From NCBI RefSeq assembly GCF_032854445.1, contig NC_088300.1:74021005-74085004 (forward strand): DNA of 64,000 bases. Direction: 5' to 3'. Shown piece after piece: positions 26,001 through 34,715 of this stretch. The stretch comes from Liolophura sinensis (taxonomy: Eukaryota > Mollusca > Polyplacophora > Chitonida > Chitonidae). The notes beneath the pieces were generated by a model. The model searched no databases, was not told the origin of the DNA, and saw nothing but the letters and a program-made list of their open reading frames with translations. The first letter of the stretch is position 1, and each line of letters begins with the position of its first letter. The position numbers were made by a program, and so were the translations under genes.

Positions 26001-26498
26001 GCAACGTCATCAGGGTGCAGAGTGGCCATTCTTATTCAAATTTATTATATCATTTAAAGTCACATGAAACAGACAGACGTGCCTGGTATGTGTGAAACTG
26101 TTACCTAGACCTAATTTATATTCAGAATCCATTGGATTGTGATAAGATACATGTAAATCAGTTGGACTAGTCATATTGATGATTCTATGGGGTGCTGTTG
26201 TTGCAGTTCCTCATTTCTCGTAATGTAGGGAAAACGTCTTTCGCCAAATCCAGCTTCGTTGCACACCATATAAACCGTTCACTGTGATTGTCTTCACAAA
26301 ATACGTGCTAATTACTTCTACTGTATCCGTAGTGTTGAACTTACACATTCAGTTGGCCAGCTGGGGACATCGAAAAAAAATAAGGATCACTGTTAAAACG
26401 ACTGACATAACCTCAAAATGAGATTACTTAAGGATTTCAAAAGAGTTTAACATACCAGAAAGATTTAGCCCTACTTACTTTGGTGTTGATGATGCCAT
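16841..26498 (-). CDS. PRC1: Protein regulator of cytokinesis 1 (PRC1/Ase1/MAP65), 12 coding exons
   Basis: PRC1 crosslinks antiparallel microtubules at the spindle midzone, recruits KIF4-type kinesin and is needed for cytokinesis. Twelve exons joined at GT-AG sites with consistent phase give about 584 residues (human 620). In order these are an N-terminal coiled dimerisation region (1-90), a helical rod (91-320), a spectrin-like microtubule-binding domain (320-450) and a basic disordered tail (452-584). The microtubule-contact motif SDPNR...GG.(M/L)L(R/K)EEK falls at 373-391. R377 matches the human contact residue of the same number, and human K387 is R388 here. TP sites at 463, 472, 476, 490 and 522 lie in the tail. 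The TPIKRR and TPNKHR contexts resemble human Cdk sites T470 and T481, which overlap the nuclear signal. The protein ends near an SYQEFA motif, as in vertebrates. The C-terminal few residues are uncertain. Confidence 0.95.
17485..17601 (-). CDS. PRC1: PRC1 exon 11 (disordered tail)
   Basis: 117 nt, phase 0. It begins [17 protein letters not shown] and ends [11 protein letters not shown]. This frame was chosen because it alone is open and joins exons 10 and 12 in phase. Conservation is low, as expected for this region. Confidence 0.8.
18288..18332. repeat. Short tandem duplication in a PRC1 intron
   Basis: GAGTTACAGCAAGGCATCAC occurs twice, 24 bp apart, in intron 10. Confidence 0.8.
19022..19114 (-). 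CDS. PRC1: PRC1 exon 10 (Cdk-site and NLS region)
   Basis: 93 nt, phase 0. It carries [20 protein letters not shown]: proline-directed Thr sites inside basic clusters, equivalent to the mitotic Cdk1 sites next to the nuclear signal in vertebrates. Confidence 0.92.
19612..19758 (-). CDS. PRC1: PRC1 exon 9
   Basis: 147 nt, phase 0. It encodes [20 protein letters not shown] and [20 protein letters not shown], the last spectrin-domain helices. Donor AGG|GTAAGC. Confidence 0.95.
20081..20179 (-). CDS. PRC1: PRC1 exon 8 (microtubule-binding motif)
   Basis: 99 nt, 33 codons, phase 0. It carries [15 protein letters not shown] and [17 protein letters not shown], the most conserved stretch of the family. 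The Arg in DPNR and the basic residue before EEK correspond to the known microtubule contacts. Confidence 0.95.
20292..20459 (+). repeat. Dispersed repeat shared with the triplicated locus
   Basis: About 160 bp in PRC1 intron 7 matches 63174..63333 closely, with roughly ten mismatches and one 10-bp gap by eye. It matches 49360..49520 and 58220..58350 more weakly. A SINE abuts its right end. The family is unknown. Confidence 0.8.
20457..20713 (-). mobile_element. Near full-length tRNA-derived SINE in PRC1 intron 7
   Basis: Reverse-oriented. It shows the (TTTA)n tail, the GATTGGTGTTTGACGC tail box, the central GGAAGCCAGCATGAGC box and GAGAGGCTCCTGGGTCAT. The tRNA-like head is decayed. It is older than the copies on the right. 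Confidence 0.85.
20871..21007 (-). CDS. PRC1: PRC1 exon 7
   Basis: 137 nt. The phase-1 junction completes an Asp codon, then [18 protein letters not shown]. It ends EMIEFE at donor GTAAGA. It matches the vertebrate 'DYTESLLQLHD' helix. Confidence 0.93.
21424..21571 (-). CDS. PRC1: PRC1 exon 6
   Basis: 148 nt, entering in phase 0 and leaving in phase 1. It encodes [19 protein letters not shown] and [14 protein letters not shown], matching the vertebrate 'ELVQYWDQCFYSQEQRQAF' segment at the start of the spectrin-like domain. Confidence 0.95.
21966..22115 (-). CDS. PRC1: PRC1 exon 5
   Basis: 150 nt, phase 0. It encodes [19 protein letters not shown], the family's repeated 'LW(D/E)RL.(I/L)P.EER' rod motif. 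The acceptor lies only about 50 bp from a minisatellite in intron 4. Donor GTAAGT. Confidence 0.95.
22166..22567. repeat. Intronic minisatellite, ~53-57 bp period, about 7 units
   Basis: Unit core CTGAACTAGAACCTTGTAAT followed by AACAGCTGAAAACCACCC and GAACTAAGTAACACATA. It lies in PRC1 intron 4, its near edge about 50 bp from the exon 5 acceptor. Units vary in length through small deletions. Confidence 0.95.
22964..23134 (-). CDS. PRC1: PRC1 exon 4
   Basis: 171 nt, phase 0. It contains [18 protein letters not shown], nearly identical to the vertebrate PDTSFERDVVCE block, followed by [15 protein letters not shown]. Acceptor TTTCTAG, donor GTAACA. Confidence 0.95.
23639..23869 (-). CDS. PRC1: PRC1 exon 3
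   Basis: 231 nt, phase 0 at both ends. It is a charged coiled segment beginning [17 protein letters not shown], containing the family's [13 protein letters not shown] block, and ending ALTAEE. Acceptor CCACAG, donor GTGAGG. Confidence 0.95.
24325..24574 (-). CDS. PRC1: PRC1 exon 2 (N-terminal dimerisation helices)
   Basis: 250 nt with acceptor TGACAG and donor CCAG|GTAAGC. It encodes [14 protein letters not shown] and [18 protein letters not shown], matching the first helical hairpin of PRC1. The first intron, about 1.9 kb, is among the largest of the gene. Confidence 0.95.
26479..26498 (-). CDS. PRC1: PRC1 coding exon 1 (MASSTP..)
   Basis: A 20-nt coding exon. ATG at 26498 is followed by six codons and two extra bases, with donor GTAAGT at 26478. 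Phase 2 joins exactly to the first base of exon 2, creating an Asn codon before SAEELYDG. This start was chosen because it is the only phase-compatible ATG exon upstream. Confidence 0.8.
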
Positions 26499-26660
26499 AT
26501 TTCAGTTCTGGTATCCTTTGTTGAAGAAAAATGTAAAGAAAACAACAAAAACTTTACAATCGATTTCACCTCATCTCAGACGTTCTAACCACATTTGAAA
26601 AATGAGCCAAGTCTGCTCATCATTGATTGGCTGATTTAAAAGTGTCCTTTTACGCCCTCT
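26499..26660 (-). promoter_or_regulatory. Candidate PRC1 promoter with CCAAT and CHR-like sites
   Basis: On the minus strand a CCAAT box (26630..26626) is followed about 27 bp downstream by a TTCAAA element (26599..26594), a cell-cycle homology region in reverse orientation. A TTTAAA lies just upstream of the CCAAT box. Vertebrate PRC1 is a known CHR/DREAM-controlled G2/M gene. The spacing fits, but this is motif-level evidence. Confidence 0.4.
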
Positions 26661-28912
26661 ATTTCCTGTAGCTGGGGAGGTAAGCATATAGCATCAACCT
26701 CACGGGTTTAAAATTACAAGGTTATCTCCCCTAGAGCATCACTCCGCCCAACTCGTAAGCAAGCTGAAATGTGTGTGCCTGGGAAAGCACAGAAACTGAC
26801 CATGAATTATGTAGTTAAAAATGTCTTCAAGGTTATCAACTTTCCACAGGCTTAGAAGTTTTACGCTAGTCAATATATAAAATAAAAATAAGGCCAAAAA
26901 CAAATGAACTGATAAATCAACAAACAAAATATCAAAAATATAAAATAAATAAATAAACTAATCTAATCATCTCAGGTCCTCAGATGTTAAACCCAGATAA
27001 AATCTCTTCGAGAAATTTGGACGGTGGGCTGATAAATTCTTTGTAATCTCAAAAGCGTTTACAAATTAACCACTGTATCTCCAGAGACTAAGCTTTAGAT
27101 CATGTTTGATATGTTTTCTGTAATCGTGTTTGTCCGGGTATTATCTGGATTGATGGCCACATCAGTTTGTCTTCCGATAGTTTGGTCTGGTTTGTAGACC
27201 GTCTGGATGATATTTGTAGAGACAAACAGTCATGGGTCGATTAGTTTCCTCCCACAATTATCCTGCTCATATATAGCCTAGCGTCGGTTTCCTATCCTCT
27301 CGTCATTGTAACTGGTCTACACGAATACTCTTACACATACGCGTGTCCGAATAGGTATGTGCGTAACATATCAGTACGGATCCATCACTAAGGCACGAAT
27401 CAGCATAAACTGTTAAACCCGTGTTATATTGAAGAATTGGTGCAGGCCTATAGAATTTATACTATCTTTGTACTTCCTGGCTAGTGGGTGAGCATTTATA
27501 AGCGGATATGCCAAACAGTTTTTCAATGGGTGTCCGTGTATTGTGACTAGATGAGTTGCCATGTCTGTTGTTCAAGCGGTGTCCGTGTACTATGACTGGA
27601 TGGGGTGCCCTGTGTGGCGTCAAATCGGTGTCCGTGTACTGTGACTGGACGGGGTGTCCTGTCTGATGTCCAATTTGGTGTCCATGTACTGTGACTAGAT
27701 GGGGTGCAATATCTGGTGTAAAGTCGGTGTCCGTGTACTGTTACAGGAATGGGTGCCATGTATGGTGTTAAATGGATGTCCGTGTACTGTGACTGGATGG
27801 GGTGCGGTATCTGGTGTCCAGTCGGTGTCTATGTACTGTGACTGGAAGAGGTGCCATGTATGGTATTCATTCGGTGTCCGTGTAGTGTGACTGGATGAGG
27901 TGTGATGTCTGGTGTTCGACTGGGCAATGTTAAAGTGATGCAGCACTGATCTCGACATAAATTCGCTAGAACAGGCTATGTTGATATATACATATAGTTC
28001 AATTACTGGTCAAGATGATGTAGTTGAGTGCTCGGGATCACGTGGTGTGTTACAGAGTTAAAGAGAAGAAAACTTAAAATTATGATACTATGGCTGAAAA
28101 GAGCACATTTTTTTTCTGTCCGGTGGTGCCTGCTGCATAATTTTGTGATTTTTCCTCGCCATACACGTAAAGCCTGAAAACGACAAAGCTGGCATAAATC
28201 GCCCAGTCCATCGCGTCTTCTATCTTTAACACTAGGTAATTTATACTGGGGTGTGTTGCCTCTCAGTCAGTGAGAGTGGTTAAAACTGCCGACTTGTTCA
28301 TGTAAACTCGGAACCTAAGACCAACATTCCGGCTTCCCGATCGTCAAGCGGAAAATAAACTGTACTGTTCGCTAGCTTCTGGGAAAGAATAGTTCTACCG
28401 GAAATGTACAAATTGCACTTCGGCGGTTTCCGACTGCAATTTTCCACCTAACACAAAAGACTTCAGGACTAGTCCTTAAGCAAAATGGAGTCGCCCACAG
28501 CCGATTTTGTCGCTGTCTTTATTTATAATTTATCAACTTGAGGTACATTTTAGAATTATTTTTAAGGAATGCACCTGCGAGAAAATGCATACTCTTTTTA
28601 ATGGTATCGGTTTGATATTTAAGTTTTCTTCTCCTTTAATTATAACTGAGGTGTGGTATTATTCTTCAACTATATAACGCTAAATTTATCAAATTTGTCA
28701 CAAACGTGAATGGTCACTTTATGGGTGCATCAGATTTGCATCCAGACAGAACTGTTTTATATGAATACGTTTTGAATTTTGACAGGCTGTTCAAAATCTT
28801 TGAGTCCGAGCTCGTTGATCGAGTCTTGTCTTCCGAATCCTGAAATTCTAGGCCTACGTGGCTGAGGACGACTCCCCAAACTAAATGTGTACATACGGCT
28901 TAAGCGAACCAC
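26661..28912. other. Divergent intergenic region
   Basis: No coding sequence is supported. The interval contains the 49-bp minisatellite and, toward the right end, a few ETS-like CCGGAA sites (for example near 28399). The right part may hold the promoter of the candidate gene starting at 28913. Confidence 0.4.
27525..27912. repeat. Minisatellite, 49-bp period, about 8 units
   Basis: Each unit starts GGTGTCCGTGTACTGTGACT, followed by GGATGGGGTGCCATGTCTGG and a short variable end. Units differ by many substitutions, so the array is old. Confidence 0.95.
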
Positions 28913-29022
28913 ATGGGGATTCTGTTTTGTTCTTTTTTTGTACTGGTAGTCACTTTCTTTGTTAAGTTTTACTCTACGGCATTTATGGCAGGTGGACTAT
29001 TCTGTACTGTTTCTGTTGTTAG
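28913..29022 (+). CDS. Candidate exon 1 of an AGPAT1/2-like acyltransferase
   Basis: ATG at 28913 (+4 G) opens 36 codons plus two bases, ending at a strong donor (TTAG|GTAAGA). The peptide is a hydrophobic segment (MGILFCSFFVLVVTFF) followed by VKFYSTAFMAGGLFCTVSVV. It resembles the N-terminal membrane segment of AGPAT2 (FYAKVALYCALCFTVSAVA) from memory of the family. These enzymes acylate lysophosphatidic acid to phosphatidic acid in the ER membrane. Phase 2 joins in frame to 29211. The catalytic NHxxxxD and EGTR motifs have not been found, so the identity is tentative. A lone N-terminal relic is also possible. Confidence 0.4.
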
Positions 29023-29210
29023 GTAAGATCAAAATGTACCGGAATTACAGACCTCTATCATAAGTAACCACCCACTGATTTAATCCCCCTGCCATCTATT
29101 GGTCTGTATTTAATTACAATAACAAAGTCTGTATATGTGGTCTACTTTGGAAAGTTGTCCAAAACCTGTTTGATGTTATGTCTACCTCATTCTTTCGGTT
29201 TCCAATTTAG

Positions 29211-29274
29211 CAAAGGGCTGTCGAACCCCTGGGCACCGGAACTATTGATTCTGAGATACACGTGTGCAATACAG
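29211..29274 (+). CDS. Candidate exon 2 of the AGPAT-like gene
   Basis: 64 nt between a strong acceptor (polypyrimidine tract ending CCAATTTAG) and donor CAG|GTGAGA. In the phase left by the preceding exon it reads KGLSNPWAPELLILRYTCAI plus Q. The ELLILR part aligns with the VENMKILR segment of AGPAT1. The intron between the two exons is 188 bp. It ends in phase 0. No continuing exon was recognised to the right. Confidence 0.4.
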
Positions 29275-29518
29275 GTGAGATTTTAACCTTTTAGTGACTT
29301 TGTGTGATTGTGAAATAAATTTATATAAAATTTTGTATGCAGCTTTAAATCGGACTTTTCTACTTGTAAGTAACGGTGATCACCATAATCTGGGACCAGC
29401 CATAACTAAGCTAGATGAAGTATAGGTAGGCCTATACAACTTAACGTAATTATGCCGGTATGAGACCTATATCCAGTTGTTGAGTACGACTTTAAATCCC
29501 AAACATACACATATATAG

Positions 29519-29700
29519 ATGCTGGCTTTTCTCCGGTCGTACGTGAGAAGGTCTTCCGACAACCTGCGGATGGTCGTGGTTTTCTCCCGGACTTTGCCCG
29601 GTTTCTTCCTACCACATAGCTGGCCGCCGTCGTATAAGTGAAATATTCTTGAGTACGGCGTAAAACGCCATGAAAAAAATAAATAAATACATACATATAT
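29519..29700 (+). mobile_element. 5'-truncated SINE
   Basis: Begins in the middle of the element (CTGGCTTTTCTCCGGTCGTACG), then the full conserved 3' domain (GCCGCCGTCGTATAAGTG; GAGTACGGCGTAAAACGCC) and an (AAAT)n tail. Confidence 0.92.
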
Positions 29701-31365
29701 ACATATGTTTGATATACATCCTAAATTATAATTTTTAAATAAATTTCATCTGACCACTGGATTGTATCAAAGAAAAATCAATAACGGATTTATTTTGTGG
29801 ACAGTTTTCGGTGAAATGACCTATTTGTGTACGGCTTACATGCATCTAAGGATAGATGAAACTTATATGTTATTATTACTTACACTAAGTAGCGATGACA
29901 ATGCAATATAACACATAAGGTGATTTAAGCATTTTCGTGCTGGCATATGAAGGCACAATTCAAACTGACCCAGGATGTTGGGTGAACAGACAAATGTGCT
30001 ATCATCATTTCGTTCGTCATCTCTAGTGATTTGTGGCCTTCAAGAGCAAACACTATCCATTTTCTTCCGTTGATTAATGACATGGGCACCGGATTGTAAT
30101 CGATTGCAGTTATTCTCAGGGTGACTATATAGCAGAACGCTTAACGATCAATTTGATTTACACTATACAGGAATAGCTTGACAAATTGTGAGACAATTAC
30201 CTATAAATTGACGAGCTCCCGGCCGCTTCCACCCGTTTGCATAATCCGCAAATTTGAGTCCATTCTAGTGTGAAAGTTTTTATCAATGCATGCACCTATA
30301 GGGCATATCATGCAACAAATGCGAAAAACCAGCCTCAGCGTGATTAACAAAGGGCAAACTGTACGGAAAGCAGAACGCTGACACACAAATGATACGAGCC
30401 AAAAAAAAAATAAATAAATAAACATCCAGAAGCTACGTATAAATCGATGTATTGGCGTCGGAAGTAAATGACCTTTTATCACCAACTTCTGCATTATTGA
30501 CAAATGGTCAGTATCCATCTCCATAAACATGTGGAGAGAACCTGCTGTAGAGGCGGTATGCAGATCCTCGCAAACCTGTTGTCTTTATTTTTTTTGTTCT
30601 TTGTTTTTTATTATTATTATTACACGTGCTTATTTAAATAATGCCGTGATTTGTTTTATCTCATGGGGGTCTTGCTATAAACGAATAAACGAAAAAGCAA
30701 GTTAAATTTCTACAACTACCTCATAAATTTTACAAACTTCCAAAAGCCGTTTCTAGAAGGGTACAGCTCTTTTTTTCCCAAAGCAAAATTCAAGCAGGTT
30801 TTCCAGTGGCTTTTCTTACATCTAACAAAACAAAAGCTTTGATTTTTTTCGTTTCACGTGGTGATAAACTTTCAAGAAATTCAATCGCTTTAATAGATTT
30901 TTCCCGTTTGACATTTACGCTTGAGTAAGACATAAGTTGATGGCGACATATGTTGATGAACACAAACAACATTCAACCTTAAAACAACAAAAAGTCATAG
31001 TTTTAGTCTGATTAATTCGATGTGCTCGTCGTGTGAGCCGCCTGTTCCATAACTTACGGTAAAAAATGAAAACACAAAACTTAATAGTCTTTTTTATGTT
31101 CAAGATTATATGCACCTTATAGAGAGCTGGATGACTCTATTTTTGTACATCGCACCATCGTACTGACTCCAGCCTGTGAATCTCTTTACGAAGTAACCAG
31201 TCTTTTTTCGAAGATGTGTGCCTATGTATGATTGAGTTTTGAAGAGATCAAGATTTTTACACATATAAGTGGGTAAGTTTGTATAAAGCTGGTCTTTGAA
31301 GGAACCAACAGGAAAACTTGGTGGAGAGGGGATTTGCGTTTTGAATTAAATGAGGTTGGCTTGAG

Positions 31366-31557
31366 ATTTATTTATTTATTTGGTGTTTCACGCCGTACTC
31401 AAGAATCGGAAACCCACGACCATCAGCAGGTTTCTGGCAGACGACCGGACAGGAAGCCGGCATGAGTTGGGCTAGAACTCACAACGACCGCATTGGTGAG
31501 AGGCTTCTGGGTCATTACGCTGTGCTAGCGCGCTAACCAACTGAGCCACGGAGGCCC
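31366..31557 (-). mobile_element. SINE with internal deletion
   Basis: Reverse-oriented. The tail and tRNA-like head (GCTAGCGCGCTAACCAACTG; CACGGAGGCC) are both present, but about 60 bp of the central 3' domain is missing between ACTCAAGAAT and GGAAACCCACGACC. Confidence 0.9.
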
Positions 31558-32740
31558 CTGGTTGACATGTGACGTAACATATAAAATGCTGGAGGAAGTG
31601 TCAATGATCTCATAGAAGGTGAATATACATGCATGCGTCGAAACAGACATTCATGTACCACCCGTCATCCAATAAGGACGTTCCAGGTCAATAATCGCAA
31701 GGCCAATTCCCAAGCCGATGTATCACATAAACCATCAAAGAACTAAAAAAGTATGTATCGCATGCTGGAGATGCTGTATAAGTCTGATGTCGGGTGTCTT
31801 TAGGAAGAAGTTTGAGTGAGACAGCACATTTATCAGCACTTCAGGAGAAATCGTCGATATGACTGAAATAATGACAGGAAGCAAGTAAACAAGTAGACAA
31901 ATGAACTCCATCTGAATGTTGTGCAGAGCTTTAGTTCATTGTGATTAAAGCCCCAACACTTGGTCTAAATTTATGCAGTTTGAGTGTCATCAGACCATGT
32001 AAAACAGTTGCAATATTCCAGGATTAGATCTAACTCTAGGCGCTGGCTCACAATGTTGGTTCCACACAATAGGCTTTTCATCCATTAACATGTTCACCGT
32101 GTAATAATACTCTAAATTCCCAAAGGCCAAATATAAGAAGGCGATTGTGTAACTCTCTCGTGACAAGCTCCGACATTGTTCACAGAACTTTATGTGTTTC
32201 AATCCACATTCAAAGTAATCTGTTAACGCGTTTTCCCCGGAATCTTGAAGCTTTGGGTTTAATACTCTAAGGCAAAGGCAAATGTTTACCGACGTTTTTT
32301 TATCTGGTTGTTCAGGCTTATTGGATTTTTTGTCACGATTTCCTATTTGTTTAAATAATAGAAATTAAGAATACAAGAAAGGAAACAACAGGGAAATATT
32401 GATTCATGCTGCTAACAAACTGTAAAGGACACATTCTTACAAAAATGTAATGAATTTCAGTTTTAGTGCTGAGAGGCATTTACCAGAGCAACCGTTTTTC
32501 CTGTCGTATTATATCTGAGTTGAATTTAATCTATAATAAAACCTCTGAAGATGGACACCTTCATAAACCATCATCTTATCAAAAATATGACAATACTTCT
32601 CTCCCTGTAGGCATATAAATAAAACAATGCTTGATGTCACCAAAACTCTAGTCCATGCATATGTCATCTGACGAAGCTGAGAAAACTTTATTTTATCAAT
32701 TTGTTTTCTGACCAGTCTTCCTTAGGGTGATTTGCTAGCT

Positions 32741-32864
32741 AAAATTTATTTATTTATTTGATTTTTGCTTTACGCCGTACCCAAGAATATTTCACTTATA
32801 CGACGACGGGAGGAAACCGAAAATAGCCCAGGGGAAACCCACAACCATCCGCAGGCTGCTGGCA
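32741..32864 (-). mobile_element. 5'-truncated SINE with perfect 12-bp target-site duplication
   Basis: The element is flanked by GATTTGCTAGCT at 32729..32740 and again at 32865..32876. Exact flanking duplications with 5' truncation and a 3' repeat tail are the mark of LINE-mediated target-primed insertion. Confidence 0.93.
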
Positions 32865-33197
32865 GATTTGCTAGCTGAAATGTCTATAGGTTTTGCTTAT
32901 GTGTTATTTATATGAGCTTATATATTAGTCCGGCCATGTTATACATTTTTTAGTGTAATTGTAATATGTGCCATTGTTTACAGCTGCATATGAACTCTGA
33001 CCCCAGCCTGTAGGCCGGTCTGTGGGGAGGGTCAAACATTGTGCGCGGACCAACCTTAAGGCCATGTGGTCAACACCATCACCGCCTACGTGTCTAGTGA
33101 TTTTACTCCACAGTGATGCGTCTTAGTCCAGTGATTCTCTACCGTCTGTACAGATGGTATTAGTGCATCCTAACCGACAATCCTTCACTGTCAAGAA

Positions 33198-33401
33198 ATG
33201 ATTAAAATATTTTCCATAGCTTTATTTGTTTGGCTTATGCTTTGTCCATACAACGTCATAGGACGCATTATTTTAGGACCTTCTCATCTCAGATTCAGTT
33301 TGCTTGATCACTCTTACATTTTTCAAGAGGATAGACAATTCGTACCGTGTACTATAATCCCCTCATCATTCATGTACTATAGGCGTTGTTTCGGCATGTA
33401 A
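33198..33401 (+). CDS. Short ORF with signal peptide, unknown
   Basis: 67 codons from ATG. MIKIFSIALFVWLMLCPYNVIG is a credible secretory signal peptide. The remainder contains two Cys and no motif I recognise. The last codon and stop form a donor-like GCAT|GTAAGC, so this may be a first exon rather than a complete gene. The next open frame in matching phase begins only 40 bp further on, which is short for an animal intron. It may be a decayed gene. Confidence 0.3.
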   Translation: MIKIFSIALFVWLMLCPYNVIGRIILGPSHLRFSLLDHSYIFQEDRQFVPCTIIPSSFMYYRRCFGM

Positions 33402-33432
33402 GCTGGCATCACCTTTTTAATGTTTCAAATGA

Positions 33433-33807
33433 TTAAGAGATAGTGGAAAAGAGAGTAACAATACAATAACTTTGCTTAAGTCTGCGTATAAGCTTACCGA
33501 CCAAAGAAACATTTACGTGCACTGTGGAATAAGGCTATACAATATATATTTAGGGCACAGTGATACTCTGGGCTTTCAGAATATTTTCCTTGTGGTCAAG
33601 CGTGACAGATTTATAGTGTTTGGCCGAGATATTCCCTGTTTGAGCCTATTGACTTCTGGTTACACGTCAATATTTCATGTAGAAATCAGGATTATATTCC
33701 ACAACAACTACGTCGCGTTACACGGACATCTCGCGAAATCCATTGTGCTTGTTTTAATGAAACGAAATAATTTGATCACTTTTATCGTTGATAAACAGTT
33801 GAGATAA
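33433..33807 (+). pseudogene. Open stretch with a ZP-C-like motif, doubtful
   Basis: 125 codons without a stop but with no ATG near the start. The segment KLTDQRNIYVHCGIRLYN resembles the 'F...D...(V/I)Y(V/L)HC.(V/I).(L/V)C' strand of the zona pellucida C-subdomain, with the final Cys replaced by Tyr. It is in frame with the signal-peptide ORF to the left if a 40-bp intron (33398..33437) is removed. It could be a relic of a secreted ZP-type protein or a chance match. Confidence 0.2.
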
Positions 33808-34006
33808 ACCGCTATGTTTGCTATGCATGACTCCCAAGACGTCGAGACCGTGAAACAATTAATAAATGTAGCAGAAAGTAACTTCACAGTTACAGTGTCA
33901 CCAGAGCCTGCTAATATTTGATGTATATGTAGACTGCGTCAATCAGTGGAGACAGGTAGTAACGACACTGCAATGAAGGGTTCCTGTTGATTAGTTATTT
34001 ATTTAG

Positions 34007-34537
34007 GCACTGATTACCGTATACACAGACGCACTGATTACCGTATACACAGACGAACTGGTTACTGTATACACAGATGCACTGATTACTATATGCACTG
34101 AGGCTCTGTATACTGTATATACTGACGCACTGGTTACTGTATACACAGACGCGCTGGTTATTGTATATACAGACACACTATTTACTGTATACATAGATGC
34201 TCTGGTTACTGTATATGCAGACGCACTGATTACTGTATACACAGGCGCACTGGTCACTGTATACACGGACGCACTGGTTACTGTATATACAGACGCACTG
34301 GTTACTGTATACACAGACGCACTGTTCACTGTATATGCAGACCCACAGAATACTGTATACACAGACGCACTGGTTACTGAATATAAAGACGCACTGGTTA
34401 CTGTATATACAGACGCACTGGTTACTGTATACACAGACGCACTGATTACTATATATAGAGACGCAATGGTTACTGAATATACAGACGCACTGGTTACTGT
34501 ATACAGAGTCGCACTGGTTACTCTATATATATAGACG
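34007..34537. repeat. Minisatellite, 24-bp period, about 22 units
   Basis: Unit GCACTGGTTACTGTATACAC plus AGAC. Because 24 is a multiple of three, the minus strand is open for over 140 codons as an imperfect octapeptide (VYTVTSAS). There is no signal peptide, splice context or non-repeat sequence, so I treat it as a repeat and not a gene. Confidence 0.95.
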
Positions 34538-34616
34538 CGTTCCTTCTGTTGTGTCCATAAACGATTAGTACAGCCATTTCTGGTAGGTGACGTATAAGTA
34601 CTATTGTCATATAATG

Positions 34617-34715
34617 CAGTACGGTCAATTTGGCCACATAGGTGAAAAGTTAAAAAAAAACGGCGTTAAACACCAGTTATATAAATATGTAGATGAATAA
34701 ATAAATAAATAAAAT
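34617..34715 (+). repeat. Degenerate SINE tail
   Basis: A CGGCGTTAAACACCAG box followed by an (AAAT)n tail. The upstream part is strongly decayed. Confidence 0.5.

Larger units (their letters stand above)
29701..33197. other. AT-rich region without recognised genes
   Basis: Apart from two SINE copies I see no supported coding sequence. Open frames are short, without splice context or family resemblance. Confidence 0.4.

Noticed and set aside
25154-26057. Two open frames of about 110 codons in PRC1 intron 1
   Set aside because: No ATG context, no domain, opposite strand to the host gene, and no splice signals.
27547-27958. Minus-strand frames with PVTVHGHR repeats
   Set aside because: Translation of the 49-bp minisatellite.
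29406-29696. A 96-codon minus-strand frame
   Set aside because: Antisense translation of the SINE 3' domain.
31295-31360. A VFEGTNR peptide resembling the acyltransferase EGTR motif
   Set aside because: It lacks the proline, has no splice context, and would precede the only NHQS found (35627), which is the wrong order for an AGPAT gene.
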